Shown here piece by piece: positions 5,139 to 6,209 of a stretch of 6,209 nt of DNA. The notes below the pieces were generated by a model, which was not told the DNA's origin, searched no databases, and was given only the letters and a program-made list of their open reading frames with translations. Position 1 is the stretch's first letter, and every line of letters begins with the position of its first letter. Origin of the DNA: an uncultured Rhodobacterales bacterium (lineage in GTDB: Bacteria > Pseudomonadota > Alphaproteobacteria > Rhodobacterales > Rhodobacteraceae). A program made the translations under genes and the position numbers. The stretch lies in the NCBI GenBank assembly GCA_937901055.1, contig CALCGO010000534.1:1-6209 (forward strand). The letters run 5' to 3'.

Positions 5139-6209
5139 ATGGGCGATTCATTGATGATCCAAGGCACAGGGTCCAACGTTGGGAAATCCATGTTGGTCGC
5201 CGGCCTCTGCCGTGCCTTAACCCGTCGCGGATTGCGCGTGCTACCCTTCAAACCACAAAATATGTCCAACAACGCCGCGGTTACCGAAGACGGCGGCGAA
5301 ATCGGGCGTGCGCAAGCCTTGCAAGCCCTTGCTTGCGGTGTACTTCCACGCGTGGACATGAACCCGGTGCTGTTGAAGCCGGAAACCGAGGTCGGCTCGC
5401 AGGTCATCGTACAAGGTAAACGTTTAACCACCGTTGCAGCGCGCGAATATGCGGCATTGAAACCAAGCCTGATGCCCGCCGTTCTGGAAAGCTTCGAGCG
5501 CCTGAAAGCCGAAGCCGACATTGTGCTGGTGGAAGGCGCTGGCTCCCCCGCCGAAATAAACCTGCGGGCTGGTGATATCGCCAATATGGGTTTTGCGGAG
5601 GCCGCCGATGTGCCCGTAATTCTGGCAGGTGACATTGATCGCGGTGGCGTAATAGCCCAACTAGTTGGCTCGCACGCGGTCCTTCCTGACGATGACCGCG
5701 CATTGATCAAAGGCTTTCTTGTCAATAAATTTCGCGGTGACCCTTCGCTGTTCGACGACGGGTTGCACGAGATCGAGACCCGCACCGGCTGGCAGAATTT
5801 CGGCGTTGCCCCGTGGTTTTCGCAAGCAAATCGCTTGCCCGCCGAAGACGCCCTAGACATCGCAAGCGCAGGCAGTGGCCCCCTAAAGATCGCCTCCCTC
5901 ATGCTTTCCCGTATCGCCAATTTTGACGATCTCGACCCACTGAAACTGGAGCCATCTGTTACGCTAACGATGATAAAGCCCGGAGAGGCTATTCCAGGCG
6001 ATGCAGCCCTCGTCATAATTCCCGGCACAAAGTCGACCATCGGGGACCTGAACTTCTTGCGTGACCAAGGTTGGGACATCGACCTACAAGCGCACCTACG
6101 ACGCGGCGGACGCATTCTGGGAATTTGTGGTGGCTATCAGATGTTGGGTCAAACCATCGACGACCCCGAAGGAATTGAAGGCTCTGCCGGTAGAACAGAT
6201 GGCCTAGGC
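5139..6209 (+). CDS. cobQ: Cobyric acid synthase (glutamine-hydrolysing), N-terminal 357 residues
   Basis: Cytoplasmic enzyme of adenosylcobalamin synthesis that amidates the b, d, e and g carboxylates of adenosylcobyrinic acid a,c-diamide, using ATP and glutamine. The N-terminal synthetase domain has the P-loop GTGSNVGKS (9-17), PFKPQNMSNN (36-45), EIGRAQALQA (54-63), NPVLLKP (75-81), VEGAGSPAEINL (131-142) and GDIDRGG (164-170). After SRIANFDDLDPL (257-268), the class I-type glutamine amidotransferase domain starts, with IPGTKST (294-300) and LGICGGYQMLG (327-337), where C330 is the predicted thioester nucleophile. The C-terminal His-Glu partners lie beyond the window; family members have roughly 480-490 residues, so about three quarters is present. 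The start is set by GGAGG five bases upstream. The gap after the interrupted hydrolase gene is 50 bp, in the same direction. No other cobalamin genes or cobalamin riboswitch are visible here. Identification is very secure. Confidence 0.97.
   Translation, partial: MGDSLMIQGTGSNVGKSMLVAGLCRALTRRGLRVLPFKPQNMSNNAAVTEDGGEIGRAQALQALACGVLPRVDMNPVLLKPETEVGSQVIVQGKRLTTVAAREYAALKPSLMPAVLESFERLKAEADIVLVEGAGSPAEINLRAGDIANMGFAEAADVPVILAGDIDRGGVIAQLVGSHAVLPDDDRALIKGFLVNKFRGDPSLFDDGLHEIETRTGWQNFGVAPWFSQANRLPAEDALDIASAGSGPLKIASLMLSRIANFDDLDPLKLEPSVTLTMIKPGEAIPGDAALVIIPGTKSTIGDLNFLRDQGWDIDLQAHLRRGGRILGICGGYQMLGQTIDDPEGIEGSAGRTDGLG

Noticed and set aside
5111..6115. Open frame of 334 codons on the minus strand opposite cobQ
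   Set aside because: It is rich in Arg, Ser and Pro with no recognisable domain, and it lies wholly opposite a clearly identified cobQ frame; it is a shadow of codon bias.

Overview
The window reads as chromosomal DNA from an alphaproteobacterium, most likely Rhodobacterales (a Roseobacter-type organism). This rests on the wording of the proteins: ValS beginning MPMEKTF with a long variable segment before the LDTWFSS region, an ornithine decarboxylase of the HPGTQ/NVGGGFP type, and a DUF2235-type hydrolase. The assignment comes from recalled family features, not from a search. Most of the window is densely coding with moderate GC. I see no mobile element, CRISPR array, tRNA or rRNA.

Layout: positions 1-1638 (minus) hold the N-terminal 546 codons of valyl-tRNA synthetase, cut by the left edge. 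Upstream of it on the same strand lies a GTG-initiated Lrp/AsnC regulator (1702-2133), with a stem-loop in the 63-bp gap. A 115-bp AT-rich divergent region (2134-2248) separates this regulator from a plus-strand ornithine decarboxylase (2249-3382). A small VOC/glyoxalase-fold protein follows (3483-4019). Next is an alpha/beta-hydrolase gene of the DUF2235 type (4090-5088), interrupted at codon 54 by an in-frame TGA. Last is cobyric acid synthase cobQ (5139 onward), cut by the right edge.

How they fit together: the lrp/odc divergent pair suggests local control of putrescine synthesis by an amino-acid-responsive regulator; this is inferred from gene arrangement. ValS (translation) and CobQ (cobalamin synthesis) are housekeeping genes with no evident link to that pair. 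The VOC protein and the broken hydrolase have no assignable pathway.

The window looks largely ordinary. I do not see an undescribed multi-gene system. The points most worth a second look are the single nonsense codon in the otherwise intact hydrolase gene and the AT-rich, roughly 100-residue insert-like segment of ValS at the left edge.
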